Source of the DNA: Hymenobacter mellowenesis
GTDB taxonomy: Bacteria; Bacteroidota; Bacteroidia; Cytophagales; Hymenobacteraceae
Reading direction: 5' to 3'
Assembly (NCBI RefSeq): GCF_030581005.1
Contig: NZ_JAUQSX010000005.1
Coordinates: forward strand, 310,001-374,000
Length of the DNA: 64,000 bases
Shown: positions 62,336 to 64,000 of the stretch, piece after piece
Position numbering within the stretch: position 1 is the first letter of the stretch
How the letters are laid out: the number at the start of each line of letters is the position of its first letter
Program-made: the position numbers and the translations under genes
The notes under the pieces: generated by a model
Told to the model about the DNA's origin: nothing
What the model saw: the letters and a program-made list of their open reading frames with translations, nothing else
Database searches by the model: none

Positions 62336-62944
62336 ATGAATAAGAAGCTGAAGTACACCTTATTGTCAGCCTTGGTTGCCTTCGGGGCCGCCACTGGCTC
62401 GTGCCAACGCCTAGACCCTGCCCAAGAGTTGGCTGCCAAGTCGGACCCTCAGAAAGGGAGCGGGGATTTGGTGGCTGCCATGGCTTCTGATGAAGTTGTA
62501 CGGGCATTTCTTGACGCAAACGAACAGTTTCTGAACGCCGACGAGACGTATTACGCCAGCCTGTCGGAGGCAGGCAAGGCGGCGCGGCGCGCCCAGCTGC
62601 AGGCTGCTTTCGACAGGGGCACCGACTTACCCGACCCCTACCGCACTCCTGTCCAGGTCGAGGCGTTCCATGACAATCAGGCCCAACGGGCTGCCCAAAT
62701 CAGGGCCCGGTTTCCGCAACTCGCCCTGCTGTCCGATGAGGAACGGGAAGATGTGAAAATGGAGGTAATAGAAACGGTTCGCAAAACCATGGCATCTGCT
62801 GCCTCATCCAGCACTGCTGGCCATGCCGGCTATACGGGTTGCTCCTGGTATAATTACGACCACGGCGGAACCAATACCACCCACAAAGGCTGCCGGGCGG
62901 GGTACGATGGTTTTATGGGCTACGTCGTGGCCTCCGCCAAGTAA
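62336..62944 (+). CDS. Small lipoprotein of unknown function
   Basis: A 202-aa protein with a lipoprotein signal (Cys23 in GAATGSC). Residues ~40-160 are helical and charged, with an FLDANEQFLNADETYYASLS segment and a QLALLSDEEREDVKMEVI segment. The last ~40 residues differ sharply: TGCSWYNYDHGGTNTTHKGC is rich in Gly, aromatic residues and His, with two Cys. That part could be a small disulfide-closed domain exposed at the surface. No known family is recognised. It converges with tamB, 14 bp between stops. Confidence 0.72.
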   Translation: MNKKLKYTLLSALVAFGAATGSCQRLDPAQELAAKSDPQKGSGDLVAAMASDEVVRAFLDANEQFLNADETYYASLSEAGKAARRAQLQAAFDRGTDLPDPYRTPVQVEAFHDNQAQRAAQIRARFPQLALLSDEEREDVKMEVIETVRKTMASAASSSTAGHAGYTGCSWYNYDHGGTNTTHKGCRAGYDGFMGYVVASAK

Positions 62945-62958
62945 ACCCAGCGCGGGCT

Positions 62959-64000
62959 CTACAAATTCGTTCGCGGGTCCTCGTCCACGTTCAGCACTTC
63001 CCGGCCTTCGCGGGCGCGCTGGGTGCGGCGCTCGTTCTTCTTCGGATTTTTGCGGGTGAAGAGTTCCCGGAAGGTATTGAACTGCTCGGTGTGCAGCAGC
63101 GAGAGGCCGGCTCGCGGCTGGTTGATGGTTTCGAGGTCGCGCGGGGTGGTTTCGTAGCGCAGCTTAGTGCGGAACTTGCCGTCGGGGCGCAGGTAGTATT
63201 CCAGGCTCAGGTCGCCGAGCAGCGAGGCCTGGCCGGCGGTGTTGCCGGTGCCGGGCGTGGGGGTGACGTTCACCAGATTAGCGTTGCTGGTGAAGCCGCC
63301 CTCGCGGGTCACACGCAGCCGGCCATTCAAGAAGGAGTAGCTTAGCCGCACCTGTAGCGCCTGCAGCTGTTCAGCGGTCAGGCCGTTGATGTTGAAGTCG
63401 ATTTCGAGGTTCTGGTCAATCTGCGAGGTGAGCAGGCCCAACTGCGTGCTCAGAATCTGGCCCAGGCTATTCTGCACCGTGTTGTCTTGGCCGCGCAGCG
63501 AAATAGTGTTGCCAAAAGAGCCCGGCGGTGACAGTTGCTTAAATACCAGCAAGCTGAATACCTGGCGGTTGAGCTCCTGCTCGTCGTTGCGCAGCGACGA
63601 CGTGAACGCCGCCAAATCGCCTTGCAAAGTGCCCGGTGCGTCGTTGAACTCCAGCCCCAGCTTGATGGCGGGTAGCAGCAGCGGGCCGGTCAGGTTCATC
63701 ACCGCCGTCACGGGCACCACGGCCGCCCCGCCGTTGGTGGTGGTGCCCAGCACCGGCGCCAGCGAGGTGCGCTGCGTGTAGGTGGCCGCAATGTTCATCT
63801 CGCCAGCCAGCGGGTCGCCGTTCCACGACACAATGCCGCCCGGCCGCACCACAAATTCTTTGTTGACAAGGCCTTGCAAGGTGAAATTGTAGGCGCCGCG
63901 TACAATTTCCACCTGCCCAAACATATTGAACTCGCCGCGTGTGTCGATGGCCATACGCAACTGCCCGGCCGCCGAGCCGCGAATGACGTCGCCGGTGCTT
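62959..64000 (-). CDS. tamB: Translocation and assembly module protein TamB, C-terminal part (5' end cut off)
   Basis: The minus-strand frame is open at the right edge, so only the last ~347 residues are visible. It has the beta-rich, repetitive sequence of the TamB/DUF490 C-terminal domain (FNMFGQVEIVRGAYNFTLQG, FVVRPGGIVSWNGDPLAGEM, LRYETTPRDLETINQP). TamB-like proteins form a long beta-taco between the inner and outer membrane and help insert outer-membrane proteins and move phospholipids. The final ~35 residues are highly basic and probably disordered (KNPKKNERRTQRAREGREV). Confidence 0.9.
   Translation of the reverse strand, partial: STGDVIRGSAAGQLRMAIDTRGEFNMFGQVEIVRGAYNFTLQGLVNKEFVVRPGGIVSWNGDPLAGEMNIAATYTQRTSLAPVLGTTTNGGAAVVPVTAVMNLTGPLLLPAIKLGLEFNDAPGTLQGDLAAFTSSLRNDEQELNRQVFSLLVFKQLSPPGSFGNTISLRGQDNTVQNSLGQILSTQLGLLTSQIDQNLEIDFNINGLTAEQLQALQVRLSYSFLNGRLRVTREGGFTSNANLVNVTPTPGTGNTAGQASLLGDLSLEYYLRPDGKFRTKLRYETTPRDLETINQPRAGLSLLHTEQFNTFRELFTRKNPKKNERRTQRAREGREVLNVDEDPRTNL

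Overview
The window is a chromosomal segment of a GC-rich Bacteroidota bacterium, most likely Hymenobacter or a close relative (Cytophagales, Hymenobacteraceae). The evidence is an Alternative Complex III locus fused to an aa3 oxidase locus, several proteins with type IX secretion (T9SS) C-terminal sorting domains, a SusC/SusD pair, the Bacteroidota gene order ftsX-DUF3098-uppP-truB, and -7 promoter elements of the TAnnTTTG type. No rRNA, tRNA, CRISPR array, transposase or prophage gene was seen.

1-15.3 kb (+ strand) is one respiratory supercluster: actB (cut by the window edge), actC, actD, actE, actF, coxB, coxA, a terminator, then ctaA and ctaB (heme A synthesis), two subunit III genes, a subunit IV gene, a SCO-like protein without cysteines, a DUF420 (CtaM-like) protein, a small membrane-anchored CxxC protein and a DUF983 protein. 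Together they encode menaquinol to oxygen electron transfer (quinol to ACIII, to the ActE cytochrome, to CuA, to heme a/a3-CuB) and its assembly. A very large NtrY-like sensor kinase follows (15.4-19.3 kb).

19.4-31.4 kb holds cell-surface genes: a 14-repeat propeller-like T9SS cargo, a giant outer-membrane protein, a DnaQ-type exonuclease, a GT-C-like membrane protein translationally coupled to a GH20 hexosaminidase, and a fibronectin-type T9SS cargo. 31.4-41.2 kb is a MoxR-type envelope cluster (SpoIIM-like protein, two paralogous multi-spanning proteins, DUF4129, DUF4350, a 91-aa protein, MoxR ATPase, NADAR hydrolase, DUF58), with RDD transcribed divergently. 41.4-46.1 kb is a SusC/SusD pair.

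46.5-58 kb is mixed metabolism and surface: an SDR enzyme, a DUF4394 T9SS cargo, a GNAT-nitrilase fusion, another T9SS cargo, the two CoA-transferase subunits separated by three unrelated genes, and two tandem CarboxypepD_reg proteins. 58-62.2 kb is the operon ftsX-DUF3098-uppP-truB-ribF. The right edge holds a small lipoprotein gene and the 3' part of tamB.

The least expected signal is non-coding. Many gene spacers, especially inside operons, are filled by palindromic elements of at least three kinds: three copies of a long GC-rich inverted repeat, one element with self-complementary arms, and four AT-richer elements built from degenerate 7-bp tandem units, mostly arranged head to head. They begin or end within a few bases of stop or start codons.
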